Below are positions 36,079 to 45,500 of a stretch of DNA of 64,000 nt, one piece after another (positions within the stretch are counted from its first letter, which is position 1; each line of letters begins with the position of its first letter). The position numbers and the translations under genes were made by a program. This DNA comes from Paenibacillus aestuarii (GTDB lineage: Bacteria; Bacillota; Bacilli; Paenibacillales; NBRC-103111). The notes under the pieces are model-generated. The model worked only from the letters and a program-made list of their open reading frames with translations. It did no database searches and was not told where the DNA came from. The DNA lies in contig NZ_JAQFVF010000021.1 of the NCBI RefSeq assembly GCF_027789125.1, positions 1-64,000 on the forward strand, given 5' to 3'.

Positions 36079-38064
36079 ATGGGCAAGAAGCTTTACCACG
36101 GAGCCGCTTGGTACCCCGAGCTGTGGGAGGAAAACGTTCTCAAGCAGGATATCGCGTTTATGCAGCAAGCGGGCATTAACGTTGCCAGGATCGGCGAGTT
36201 CGCTTGGTCGAACATGGAACCGCACGAAGGGCAAATTGATCTTAGCTTTTTTGTTAAAATCATAGGCTGGCTTCACGAAGCCGGCATCGATACGGTGATG
36301 TGCACACCAACCCCAACGCCTCCGATCTGGTTCACGCACGGCCATCCTGAACGGATGTACGTGAATGAGCAGCTGCAAGTTATGGGCCATGGCTCCAGGC
36401 AGCACGCCTGCACGAACCATCCTTATTTTCGCGAAAAAGCGGCGATCATCACGGAGCATATCGCGCGCGCGATCGGACCTTTGCCAGGGGTTATCGGCTG
36501 GCAGCTAGACAACGAGTTCAAAGCGCACGTTGCCGAATGTATGTGCGACACGTGCCTAACGCAGTGGCACGAATGGCTGCAAGAGCGTTACGGCACGATC
36601 GAGCAGCTCAATGATGCTTGGGGGACGCAAATTTGGAGCGAATATTATCACTGCTTCGAGCAAGTCCCGCAGCCCGGTCCTGCGCCATTTCTGCATAACT
36701 CATCACTGAAGACGAATTATCAGCTGTTCTCGATGGAAAAAATTGCCCAGTTCGCGGACGAGCAGGCGAACATCATCCGTAAATACTCTGATGCTCCTAT
36801 TACGCACAACAGCAGCGTCGCTTTCAGCGTTGACAATGAACGGCTGTTCCGCAATCTGGATTTTGCTTCGTTCGATACCTATGCGACATTTGACAACGTG
36901 CCGGGCTACCTGATCAATAACGATCTGTGGCGCAATTTCAAGCGCGGACGTGATTACTGGATCATGGAAACGAGCCCGTCCTATGCAGCATCGCTGGAAA
37001 GCTATGCCAAGCCCCACCCGAACGGGTACCTCAAAGCGGAAGCGGTAGCCGCTTACGCGCTCGGCGCCGAAGGGTTCTGCTACTGGCTGTGGCGCCAGCA
37101 GCGCGCGGGCTGCGAGCAGCCGCACGGCTCGGTCATCAGCGCCTGGGGAAAACCGACGGTCGGTTACAACAGCGTGCTGGAGGTGGAGCAAGCGCGCCTT
37201 GCGATCGAACCGACAATTGTGTCGACCAGACCGGTGCAGGCCGAAGTGGCGTTGACCTATTCCGATAGGGCAAAAGCGTTTCTGCGCACAGAACCGCACC
37301 AGAAGCTGAATCATCGCGGACTCATGACGGACTTCTACGCGCAGCTGCTGGACAGCGGCCTGCATCGCGATGTCGTGCCGGAAGGCGCTCCGCTGGATGG
37401 CTACAAGCTGCTGTTCACGCCATTCCTGCCTTACGTCTCCGCCGAATACACAGAGCAGGCGCTGCAGCTTGTCGAGCGTGGCGGTGTATGGGTGATCGGC
37501 CCGCTGACAGGCGGCCGGACGGTCGAGCACACCGTCCATACAGATAGCGCGCTGGGCGCCCTTGACCGCTTGGCCGGCGTGGAAACGCTGTACACGTTTC
37601 CGATGGACGGCAGCGGCTCCGTAGGCAGCGCTTTTGGCGTAGACGCTCCACTCTCCCTCTGGAGCGCGGTCTTCGCGCCGCAGGATGCGTCGGCTGTCGG
37701 CGTCGTCGCTGAAGGCGGGCTCACGCCGGGCCTCGCCTTCATTACAGAGAAGCAGCATGGCAAAGGCAAGATCGTCATGCTGGGTTCCATGCCAGCAGGC
37801 GAAGAGGGCCAACTGCTGCTAAATCGCCTTATCGTTCGCTATGCAGAGGAAGCCGATGTCACCATCCGTTCCGACGTCACGAAAGGAACGATCGTCGCTC
37901 CGCGCCGGGGAGACGATCACGAGGTGTGGGTCGTCGTGAATATGGACGGCGCCGGCGGCAGCGTCACGCTGCCTCGCGCAGGCATCGATCCGACGACACA
38001 AGAGCCGGTTCCAGCGGGCAAGCTGGAGATTGGCCGGTACGAGCACAAGGTTATTCGTTTTTGA
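36079..38064 (+). CDS. yesZ: Beta-galactosidase, GH42 (YesZ-like)
   Basis: 661 residues from ATG 36079 (AGGG 8 bases upstream). KKLYHGAAWYPELWEENVLKQD opens a GH42 barrel. Acid/base Glu lies in VIGWQLDNEFKAHV, a zinc-type Cys cluster in ECMCDTCLTQWHEWL, nucleophile Glu in YWIMETSPSYAAS, then the trimerisation domain (VALTYSDRAKAFL) and a C-terminal beta domain. Length and context match Bacillus subtilis YesZ (663), which removes galactose side chains from RG-I fragments. Cytosolic. Transcribed away from the lpl-type transporter. Confidence 0.93.
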   Translation: MGKKLYHGAAWYPELWEENVLKQDIAFMQQAGINVARIGEFAWSNMEPHEGQIDLSFFVKIIGWLHEAGIDTVMCTPTPTPPIWFTHGHPERMYVNEQLQVMGHGSRQHACTNHPYFREKAAIITEHIARAIGPLPGVIGWQLDNEFKAHVAECMCDTCLTQWHEWLQERYGTIEQLNDAWGTQIWSEYYHCFEQVPQPGPAPFLHNSSLKTNYQLFSMEKIAQFADEQANIIRKYSDAPITHNSSVAFSVDNERLFRNLDFASFDTYATFDNVPGYLINNDLWRNFKRGRDYWIMETSPSYAASLESYAKPHPNGYLKAEAVAAYALGAEGFCYWLWRQQRAGCEQPHGSVISAWGKPTVGYNSVLEVEQARLAIEPTIVSTRPVQAEVALTYSDRAKAFLRTEPHQKLNHRGLMTDFYAQLLDSGLHRDVVPEGAPLDGYKLLFTPFLPYVSAEYTEQALQLVERGGVWVIGPLTGGRTVEHTVHTDSALGALDRLAGVETLYTFPMDGSGSVGSAFGVDAPLSLWSAVFAPQDASAVGVVAEGGLTPGLAFITEKQHGKGKIVMLGSMPAGEEGQLLLNRLIVRYAEEADVTIRSDVTKGTIVAPRRGDDHEVWVVVNMDGAGGSVTLPRAGIDPTTQEPVPAGKLEIGRYEHKVIRF

Positions 38065-38081
38065 GCCCGAGGGAGATAGAA

Positions 38082-38120
38082 AAATGGCGGTGTAGGGAAG
38101 TTGTCCCTGCACCGCCATTT
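38082..38120. terminator. Bidirectional terminator
   Basis: AAATGGCGGTGTAGGGA pairs with TCCCTGCACCGCCATTT between convergent yesZ and the ECF S-component gene. Confidence 0.88.
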
Positions 38121-38172
38121 GTTTGTTTGTGGGCTATAAAGAATGACTAAGCATATCGCGATGCAAGTGGCG

Positions 38173-38883
38173 CTAGCCATCAGACGAAACTGACAGCAGC
38201 CCGTATTTCACCCGGATGCGCTCCAATTTCTCGATCATCGGCCCCGAGATGACGAACAGGAAGAACACCGTCGCCGACGCGTGCACCAGATCGAACCAGA
38301 ACCCTGACATATACACGGCGATCAAGCCTTTCCAAGTGAAATTCGGGGTCACCATGAGGAGCGTTGACAGGTTCATAATCCCGCCATACACCACTAAGGT
38401 CGACAATCCGCCAAAAATGCACAGCGAAAGCTTGCTTCTTTTTAGCAGCCCATACTGGAATAAAATCCCAGCCAGAAATCCAATGATGCCGAACCCGAAC
38501 ATTTGCCACGGCGTCCACGGACCTTGACCGAAAAAGAAATTAGAAACGAAGCCGGCTGTTGTGCCCACCAAAAAGCCCGCTTCCGCGCCAAGACAAACCG
38601 CTGCGATGATCACGACCGCGACCACTGGCTTGAACTGCGGCAGCATGAAAAATGCGCTGCGTCCCGCAACCGCTATAGCTGCCATGACAGCGATCACGAT
38701 GAGCTCCCTGGCCTGCGGCTTGCGCCGTTCGAATACAAAGGCAAAAGGAATGATCGTGTACAACACGATCAGCAAGCTGATGAAATAGTACTTTCGGTCA
38801 TCCAACACATAAATACCAGCCAATATCGTAGCTGGGATAACAATCAGAATAAGCAGCGCCGCCAGAAGCGTTCGCCGGCTCAT
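38173..38883 (-). CDS. ECF transporter S component (substrate-binding membrane protein)
   Basis: 236 residues from ATG 38883, whose ATGA overlaps the ATPase stop. An upstream ATG at 38913 is possible but the 4-base overlap is the usual coupling form. Six or so membrane helices: LLAALLILIVIPATILAGIY, YYFISLLIVLYTIIPFAFVF, IVIAVMAAIAVAGRSAFFML. PQFKPVVAVVIIAAVCLGAEAGFLVG and FGQGPWTPWQMFGFGIIGFLAG are typical loop-helix signatures of vitamin S components. Together with the T and A genes it makes a complete dedicated (group I) importer. The riboswitch at the operon head points to cobalamin or a precursor as substrate, like CbrT; this is inference. Confidence 0.86.
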   Translation of the reverse strand: MSRRTLLAALLILIVIPATILAGIYVLDDRKYYFISLLIVLYTIIPFAFVFERRKPQARELIVIAVMAAIAVAGRSAFFMLPQFKPVVAVVIIAAVCLGAEAGFLVGTTAGFVSNFFFGQGPWTPWQMFGFGIIGFLAGILFQYGLLKRSKLSLCIFGGLSTLVVYGGIMNLSTLLMVTPNFTWKGLIAVYMSGFWFDLVHASATVFFLFVISGPMIEKLERIRVKYGLLSVSSDG

Positions 38884-40610
38884 CCGTTGATAGGCTGCAG
38901 ACTTTGCTGACATCGCTCGATCACATCCTCTACAGTAACGGCTTCTCGCCAAATATGACGTGCCATGCGATTCGCAGCTGTCGTATAGAAGCTGTTGCCT
39001 GCGAAAAACCGCTTAGCCGGAGCCGTAGTCATCATACTTCCATCAAAGAACAGCGCACAATCCACGCCATATTTGGCACAAAACTCAATGTCATGCGAAA
39101 CCATGACAATCGTCGCGCCCTGCGCATGGATCTTTTTTAACCATAAACCGAGCTTGTCTTTGAAAAAGCTGTCCAGCCCTTTGGTCGGTTCGTCCAACAG
39201 CCAAATTCGCGGTTCCAGCAAAAACACCTTGGCCAGCGCCGCCCGCTGCTGCTCGCCGCCGCTAAGGTCGTACGGATGCATCGCAAGCAGCGGCTCAAGC
39301 TCCATAAGCTCGACAGCAGCCTCCACTTTGCGCTGCCGCTCTGCCTTGCTTAACGGTGAAGCCGCAAGCATCTCGTACAAGTCGGCCTCCACCGTTTTCA
39401 TGACGAATAGGCTGGACGGATTTTGCGGCAGAACGCCGAGCTGATTGACGAAGAGCTGTTTCGTAGTCATTCTGGCAGGATTCTGACCGTTAATCAGCAC
39501 TTTGCCCCGGTAAGGCTGCTGGATGCCGCTGATCAGCGACAAAGCCGTCGTCTTGCCGGTCCCGTTGCCCCCGACCAAGCAGATGAACTGGCCCTCACGG
39601 ATGTCACCATTCAAGTCTTTCAGCACATCCGGGCCATTGCGCTCATATTTAAACCAGACATCCTTGAATTGTATGGCAACTTGGCCATTCGTCTTCATGC
39701 TGCCATTGTCATGGGGGGCGCCTGCAGCTGGTGCCGCAGGTGCAAGTGCATCAGTCCTCCATTGCATGCATGCGCTCAGCCATTGCCGCCCTTCTTTCAC
39801 CGTCAGCGGCGGCGTCTGGCGCACTTGTGCGCACGAGGCGGGCTGCGAAGCGCCTGCATAAATCTGCAGCGGCGACGGCATCGCCACAAACATCGGATGC
39901 TGCTGCAGCCGCAAAGCTTCGCCTGCGTCTCGCGGGCTCCCATCCGCGATTACGGCACCTTGATCGAGCACAATGAGCCGATCAGCCAGAGGCAAAACCT
40001 CTTCAAGCCGGTGCTCCGTCATGATGATGGTCGTGCCCAGCTCGCGGTTGATTTTGCTGACCGTCTCCAAGAAATCCGCTGCGGCGATCGGGTCCAGCTG
40101 TGAAGTCGGCTCGTCGAGAATGAGTACGGAAGGCTGCATAGCCATAATGGCAGCCAGATTGAGCAGCTGCTTCTGTCCGCCGGACAGCTCCGTCACTCGC
40201 TTATGAAACCACGCATGGATGCCGAAAAAGCTGGCCATCTCCGCCACACGCAGCCGGATCGCCGATTGATCGCAGCCCAAGCTCTCCAGGCCGAAGGCCA
40301 GCTCGTGCCACACCTTGTCCGTCACAATCTGATTATCCGGGCTTTGCAGCACGAACCCGATCTCGGCAGCTTGTACGCGTTGATCAATGTCTTGCAGCGG
40401 CTGACCTTGAAAATAGATTTGCCCCGAGCGGCTGCCGTGCGGAGTCAGCACGGACTTCAAATGCCGGAGCAGCGTGCTTTTGCCGCAGCCGGACTGGCCA
40501 CAGATGGCCACAAACTCCCCGCTTTGAATACGCAGGTTCATGCTGGCCAGTGCAGCGGTTTCTTTTTGCGGAAAAGTAAAACTCAAATCTTCGATACGAT
40601 AAATCTCCAT
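38880..40610 (-). CDS. ECF transporter ATPase, two fused ATP-binding domains (EcfA1-A2 type)
   Basis: 576 residues from ATG 40610, seven bases after GGAGG. Domain 1 (1-260): CGQSGCGKSTLLRHLKS, Q-loop FVLQSPDNQIV, LSGGQKQLLNLAAIMAMQPS, VLILDEPTSQLDP. Domain 2 (about 325-560): VGGNGTGKTTALSLISG, GVLPQNPSSLFV, LSGGEQQRAALAKVFLLEPR, WLLDEPTKGLD. The Q-loop PDNQ is the EcfA hallmark that grips the T-component coupling helices. Both sites keep all motifs. Overlaps the T gene by 28 bp and the S gene by 4 bp. Confidence 0.93.
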   Translation of the reverse strand: MEIYRIEDLSFTFPQKETAALASMNLRIQSGEFVAICGQSGCGKSTLLRHLKSVLTPHGSRSGQIYFQGQPLQDIDQRVQAAEIGFVLQSPDNQIVTDKVWHELAFGLESLGCDQSAIRLRVAEMASFFGIHAWFHKRVTELSGGQKQLLNLAAIMAMQPSVLILDEPTSQLDPIAAADFLETVSKINRELGTTIIMTEHRLEEVLPLADRLIVLDQGAVIADGSPRDAGEALRLQQHPMFVAMPSPLQIYAGASQPASCAQVRQTPPLTVKEGRQWLSACMQWRTDALAPAAPAAGAPHDNGSMKTNGQVAIQFKDVWFKYERNGPDVLKDLNGDIREGQFICLVGGNGTGKTTALSLISGIQQPYRGKVLINGQNPARMTTKQLFVNQLGVLPQNPSSLFVMKTVEADLYEMLAASPLSKAERQRKVEAAVELMELEPLLAMHPYDLSGGEQQRAALAKVFLLEPRIWLLDEPTKGLDSFFKDKLGLWLKKIHAQGATIVMVSHDIEFCAKYGVDCALFFDGSMMTTAPAKRFFAGNSFYTTAANRMARHIWREAVTVEDVIERCQQSLQPING

Positions 40611-41473
40611 TTGATTTCCTCCACGAGATGAATAACCGACGGCAGCAAACATAATGCGCCGTAAGCGATGTACACAGACACGCCGAACGGGGTTACCGGC
40701 TGAACGTGAATTGAGGGGAAGTAGCGAATCGTATCCTGCCCCATCCAGGCACCGGCTAGGACCATTAGGATCAGAACGGCCAGAACGAGTCCGACGATCC
40801 GATCCCGGCGATCAAACCGGTACATGGAAAAGCTCGTGCGTCCCGGCAAGCCGTACCCTCGCGATTTCATCGAGTCTGCCGTTTCAATCGCATTTTCCAG
40901 CGCCCATGTTGTCAGCATGGAAAGAATGCGCAGCCCGTTGCGCGCCCGGCTTACGACGCCTCCTTGGGTAACATCTCTGCCAATACATTTCTGGGCGGTA
41001 GAAATGACCTTAAGCTGCTCCATATATCTAGGTACAAAACGCAGTGTCATCGAGAGAAGCAAGGAGAGCGCCGGCAGTATTTTGCCGAACAAATAAATCC
41101 ATTTATCCGAAGTCATCACCACGTGATAACAGGAAAACCATACGATGACCGTAATGTACATACAAGCGGCTGCAACGCCATACAAGATCGACTCCAGCGT
41201 AATTGGGTTGCCATTGCGCAAATAAAACAAAATCGTAATCCCCGCATGATTAAACATCGGATTGACGATCGCTGTAAGCAGGAGCAGTGGCAGCAAATAA
41301 ATGAGATTAAACCTCGCTGCCTGCTTCCCTTTTAGCGTGATGGCATATATCGTTGCGCCGAGCAGCGCGATGATTTGAAAAACAGGATGCATGAAGACCA
41401 TGCTGCACGCGAGAACAGCAACAAAATAAACGAGTACAATCACCGGGTGAAACGTAGAAAAGGAATCCCTCAT
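40583..41473 (-). CDS. ECF transporter T component (EcfT/CbiQ family)
   Basis: 296 residues with five to six membrane helices (VIVLVYFVAVLACSMVFMHPVFQIIA...). The two cytosolic coupling helices hold the EcfT Ala-Arg-Gly motifs: VSRARNGLRILSMLTTWALEN and ADSMKSRGYGLPGRTSF. It scaffolds the S component and ATPase. ATG 41473 overlaps the stop of the DUF4430 protein gene (ATGA), so the surface and membrane parts are translated as one unit. Confidence 0.92.
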   Translation of the reverse strand: MRDSFSTFHPVIVLVYFVAVLACSMVFMHPVFQIIALLGATIYAITLKGKQAARFNLIYLLPLLLLTAIVNPMFNHAGITILFYLRNGNPITLESILYGVAAACMYITVIVWFSCYHVVMTSDKWIYLFGKILPALSLLLSMTLRFVPRYMEQLKVISTAQKCIGRDVTQGGVVSRARNGLRILSMLTTWALENAIETADSMKSRGYGLPGRTSFSMYRFDRRDRIVGLVLAVLILMVLAGAWMGQDTIRYFPSIHVQPVTPFGVSVYIAYGALCLLPSVIHLVEEIKWRFIVSKI

Positions 41474-42459
41474 GAGCGATTCCCTCCTGACTGCTCAGCA
41501 CCGACATCACGGCCTAAATCACACGTGTAGACCCATTCGATGACATCGCCGTCTTTGAGCATATATCTGCTGCTCCCATAATTTGGGAACCAACCGTTCA
41601 CTTTGTACATCCACCCGCTTAACTCACCACAGTCGAACTCGTATATGTTGTTGATGCCCTCAATATAATTGCTGTTATACATAGGGGTCATGGAAAATTC
41701 CATATGAATTTTGCTGCTCTTCATTTCCCGCAGCAGGACGTCAAACACCGATTCGCCTTCATAAAAGGTAACTTGTCGCGCCTTATAGATAACTCCGTCT
41801 GCCGGTAAAACTTCGCGTTTATCCTTATTGAATTTATCCATATGGTCCAAAATCGTTGTACTGACGACGGATAAAGTAGCCGTTAATTTTTTATCCTTTT
41901 GGACTTTGACATCTTGCCACTCGACGGGCTGCGGTTTGCCGCTCGGGACAGGCTCCGTCTGGTACTTATCTTTGCCACCCTCCAGCGGCTTCGCGGTGGC
42001 AGCCGGCTGGCCAGCGTCTGGCGAAGCTGGCGGCTGCACCGCAGTTGGCGCAGCGGAAGCCGGCGCTGGCGGCACGGCCTGCTTCGCCGGCGCTGTAGCG
42101 GCTGTGGCCGCAGCAGCGGAGGGGGCCGCCTTGTCGGCGCCCGTCGGGGATGCCGGCTGCTGGCTGGCCGGCGCCGGAGCAGCCCCAGGCTGCGGAGTAG
42201 CGCCCGGCTGCGTGCCGCCGAGCGGCGACGCGACGCCCTGCGCCAGCTCGCCTTCCGCCGCTAACGGCGCGCCGTCCGACGCCTGCGGCTGGCCGGACGC
42301 TTGCGCACCGGCACCGCCTGCCGCTGACACAGCTTGCAATGCCGCCGCATCGCTGCTCGCCGGCGGTTTCGCGCGCTGCGGACTATCGCCGCCCCTGAAG
42401 TAAGCGATGGCTAACAGCCCGACGATCCCTAGGGCGATCAGCCATTTTTTCATCGACAT
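41470..42459 (-). CDS. Membrane-anchored DUF4430 protein (putative corrinoid-binding relay)
   Basis: 329 residues; AAAGGTG is 10 bases before ATG 42459. Residues 4-20 form an N-terminal membrane anchor (KKWLIALGIVGLLAIAYF). Residues about 25-170 are a long Ala/Pro/Gln linker (wall-spanning). Residues about 185-318 are one DUF4430 domain ending GWMYKVNGWFPNYGSSRYMLKDGDVIEWVYTCDLGRD. DUF4430 is the fold of the C-terminal beta domain of animal intrinsic factor and transcobalamin. A tethered domain on a flexible arm beside an ECF transporter suggests hand-over of ligand from the S-layer protein to the S component. This is inference; no binding residue can be assigned. Confidence 0.84.
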   Translation of the reverse strand: MSMKKWLIALGIVGLLAIAYFRGGDSPQRAKPPASSDAAALQAVSAAGGAGAQASGQPQASDGAPLAAEGELAQGVASPLGGTQPGATPQPGAAPAPASQQPASPTGADKAAPSAAAATAATAPAKQAVPPAPASAAPTAVQPPASPDAGQPAATAKPLEGGKDKYQTEPVPSGKPQPVEWQDVKVQKDKKLTATLSVVSTTILDHMDKFNKDKREVLPADGVIYKARQVTFYEGESVFDVLLREMKSSKIHMEFSMTPMYNSNYIEGINNIYEFDCGELSGWMYKVNGWFPNYGSSRYMLKDGDVIEWVYTCDLGRDVGAEQSGGNRS

Positions 42460-42483
42460 GTACGTTTCACACCTTTAATGAAG

Positions 42484-42512
42484 AAGCAAGGGCGTACCTC
42501 ACGCCCCTGCTT
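42484..42512 (-). other. Intercistronic hairpin
   Basis: AAGCAAGGGCGT pairs with ACGCCCCTGCTT between the giant surface-protein gene and the DUF4430-ECF genes. It lacks a proper T-run, so it is more likely an RNA-stability or partial-attenuation element that lets the surface protein be made in excess over the transporter. Confidence 0.55.
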
Positions 42513-42524
42513 ATCCGTTTCGTA

Positions 42525-45500
42525 TTATTTAACATCTGTCATATCATATAAGCGATTGTGGCCTTTTAGAAGCCGATCGTAGGCAACGAGCGCATACATC
42601 GCCTGATCGGTGGCCATCGGGTCCACTTCCCCCGGTTTGCCTCCGCCATTGCTGACGCCGCCCGCTTTCACATGGTAAAAGCCCCCGTCCGCAGCCGCAT
42701 AACCGACTAATGCGTCAACCGCCGAGCTGCCGTTTTTGACAAATCTTGCATCTGTCTGCGGGTTGATCCCCATCCCTGTCAAGGCAACGATAACCTGGGC
42801 AATGCTCTCGGCATTCGCGGATCCCCCGCTGGCGAAGCCGCCGTCAGCCGCCTGTGCCTGGGATAACCAGGCAAGCCCGCGATCTACTGCAGCGCGCACT
42901 TGCGCGTTTGTGGCATAATACGGCGTTAATCCTTGGATAGCCATCGCCGTGATATCCGCATCCGGCGCCTCCGGATTTTCGCCTAACGCCCAGCCTCCGC
43001 CAGCCACTTCTCTTTTCAAAATAAAGTCAATCAACAGCTCTCTTGTTGTCTGTGTTTTCCCCGCTTGCACATTTGGAATATCGTAGCCTTTGCTGTCCAA
43101 AGCAATCAGCGCGAAAATCGGACCATTAATGCCCTGCTTAATCAACGTATCGTAATCGGCAAGCCACGCTCTCAAGTTATAACCGGCGACCTGATCGACA
43201 CTGCGGCCAATCGCGGTTAAGCCGAGAATCACCCGATCATACTCCGTATATTTGACGGCGTGCAGCTTGCCTGATTTTTCCTTTAAAATCTTTTCAACAT
43301 TCGCGTAATACTTGTTGTAGTAGGCATCAGGAACCGGCACGCCGGAGCGCGCGAGTCCCAATACCGTCCAATCTCCGCCCAGCGTATCGACAACCGGATC
43401 GGTCACGGTTTGCTGCAGGTAGGCCGCAGTCTGATTGATCAGCTTCTCCACGGATGTCTGCTGCGCGGAATCCGGCTGAACGACTGCTGATGTTGAATCC
43501 TTCTTCGTGTGATACGCCCGTATCGCCACGACGACGGCCATCTCCCTGCTAACCTCGCCGCTAGGCTGGAAGCGATTGTCCCAACCGGACATCACGTTAT
43601 GGGCAACGAGCGTCTGTACAGCCGTTTGCGCCCAATCCGATACCTCGCCCAAATCCTCAAACGTCGGCGCAGCGCCGCTTGCTGTGAGGCCGAGCGCATG
43701 AGCGACGATGACCGCCATCTGCTCGCGAGTGAGCTTGTCGTTCGGCTGGAAGTGCTCGCTGTCATAGCCGGAGACGATGCCCACTGCATAAGCGGCGTTC
43801 ACATAAGGATAGAACCAATCCGTTTGCGCGACATCCTTGAAGCTGATCGCCGGCGCTGACTTTGTATCCAAGCCGAGCACGCCTGCCAGCATCTTCGTAA
43901 ACTCGGCACGGGAAACTGCCGTTTGCGGATGGAACTGATCATCGCTGCCTTCAACCCAAGCTTGCTGTGTTGCTTCGCGGACCGCATCCGCTGCCCAAGC
44001 CGAAATCGCATTCGCATCCGTATATGGCAGGTTCGCAACGTTTTGCGGCTGACTCAGCGCATAGGTCACAAAACTCGTAAAATGGTTCGTTCGAATGATC
44101 AGATCATTGTCTTTGACATAAGCAAAAGTGATCTTATCCTGGCCTTTTGTTGCTTCGATGCCCTCTGCTTCGGAAGCGTAAGTCTTGATCGGCGTAAAAG
44201 TATTTCCTTCCATATATCCGGCGAGCTGATCTTTACCGCCTTGAATCGTAAACGTCACTGGCTTATCGAAGATCACGGATTGTCCCGAGTTCCCCATGAC
44301 GAACGCATGACTCAGCTTCATTGTTTTAGCTTGTTCAGCATCCAAGCCGCTCTTCACGAGCTTTAGAAGCTCCGCATCTTCCAAATTCAAGAAACCTAGC
44401 AATTCAATCTTGCTGTCTCCCGACTTCAAGACGGTCCCCTTGGCGACCTCAAGTGTGATGTCGCCTCTGACAGCCCGGATCATCGGCGTGTTATCCTTCA
44501 CGTCTTGCAAATTCAAGAACACCTTCGGTGTCACATTTGGGATATTGATCGTAATCAGGTCTTTATCTTTCATGCCCTTGGTCATATTGACCAAATAATC
44601 TTGCGAGATGTTCGCTGGGACCTCGATAACTTGTTTCTTATCGGAGGGAGCTCCACCACCACCTACAGGTGCCCCTGTAACTGGTGTGGTCGCTGGCGGC
44701 CATTGGCTGCTATCCTGCCCTAAATCCTCGCCCAGATTGGTCGTATACCGCCAGCGGACCGTATCACCATTTTGCAGCTCATATTTGCCTGCCCCATACC
44801 CCGGATAAGTCCCGTTAACACTGTACATCCAGCCGCTGCCGGTGCCGTGATCGAACTCACCGTCCCCGGCAATCGATTGTACGTAAACACTGCCATAGCT
44901 CGCCGAATACGTGTAGTTATAGCTGATGCTGCGACTGTCCAGCACCCGTTTCAGCACGCTCCACGCGGTATCGCCGCTCACGAGCTGTACGCTGGTTGCC
45001 GTTACTACGTCCCCTTTGCCGATCGTTTGCTTGTCGACAGATAGCGTGATTTGACTTGTCGCTGGAGGCTGCGTAGGTGTTCCACCACCGCCGCCCGGCG
45101 TCTCAACAACGCTGGCAGCATAAGCAATGTAATCCGTAAAATGCTTCGTTTTGACGATCAGATCTTTGCCGCTATCGAACGCATACTCAGCGCTGCCGCT
45201 GGTGCTGCCATCCAGATCGCTGCTCACTTTCTGAATGGCATGCGGCTCACCGTTTTCGATAAAGACTGCTTGCTTCCCTTGGAGGCCGGCAAATGTGATC
45301 GAAACATACTGATCAAAGACGACCCGGGTGCTGCCGCCGCCAACTGTAATGGCTTGACTCACCGCATCCAGCTTGTAGCTGCCTGTAAGAATGGAGCCGA
45401 CTTTCTCTTGTAATGCCGCATCATTGGTGTTCAATGAAGTGAGCAGCTGCAGGCCGGATGACTCACCGCTGGTGATTTTCGTGCCGGAAGGGATTGTCAG

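Noticed and set aside
22126-38064. Mobile genomic island
   Set aside because: No integrase, tRNA target or att repeats; the composition is like the surroundings.
41828-42403. Long plus-strand frames opposite the DUF4430 protein
   Set aside because: Gly/Ala/Cys-rich shadow of the Ala/Pro linker on the other strand.
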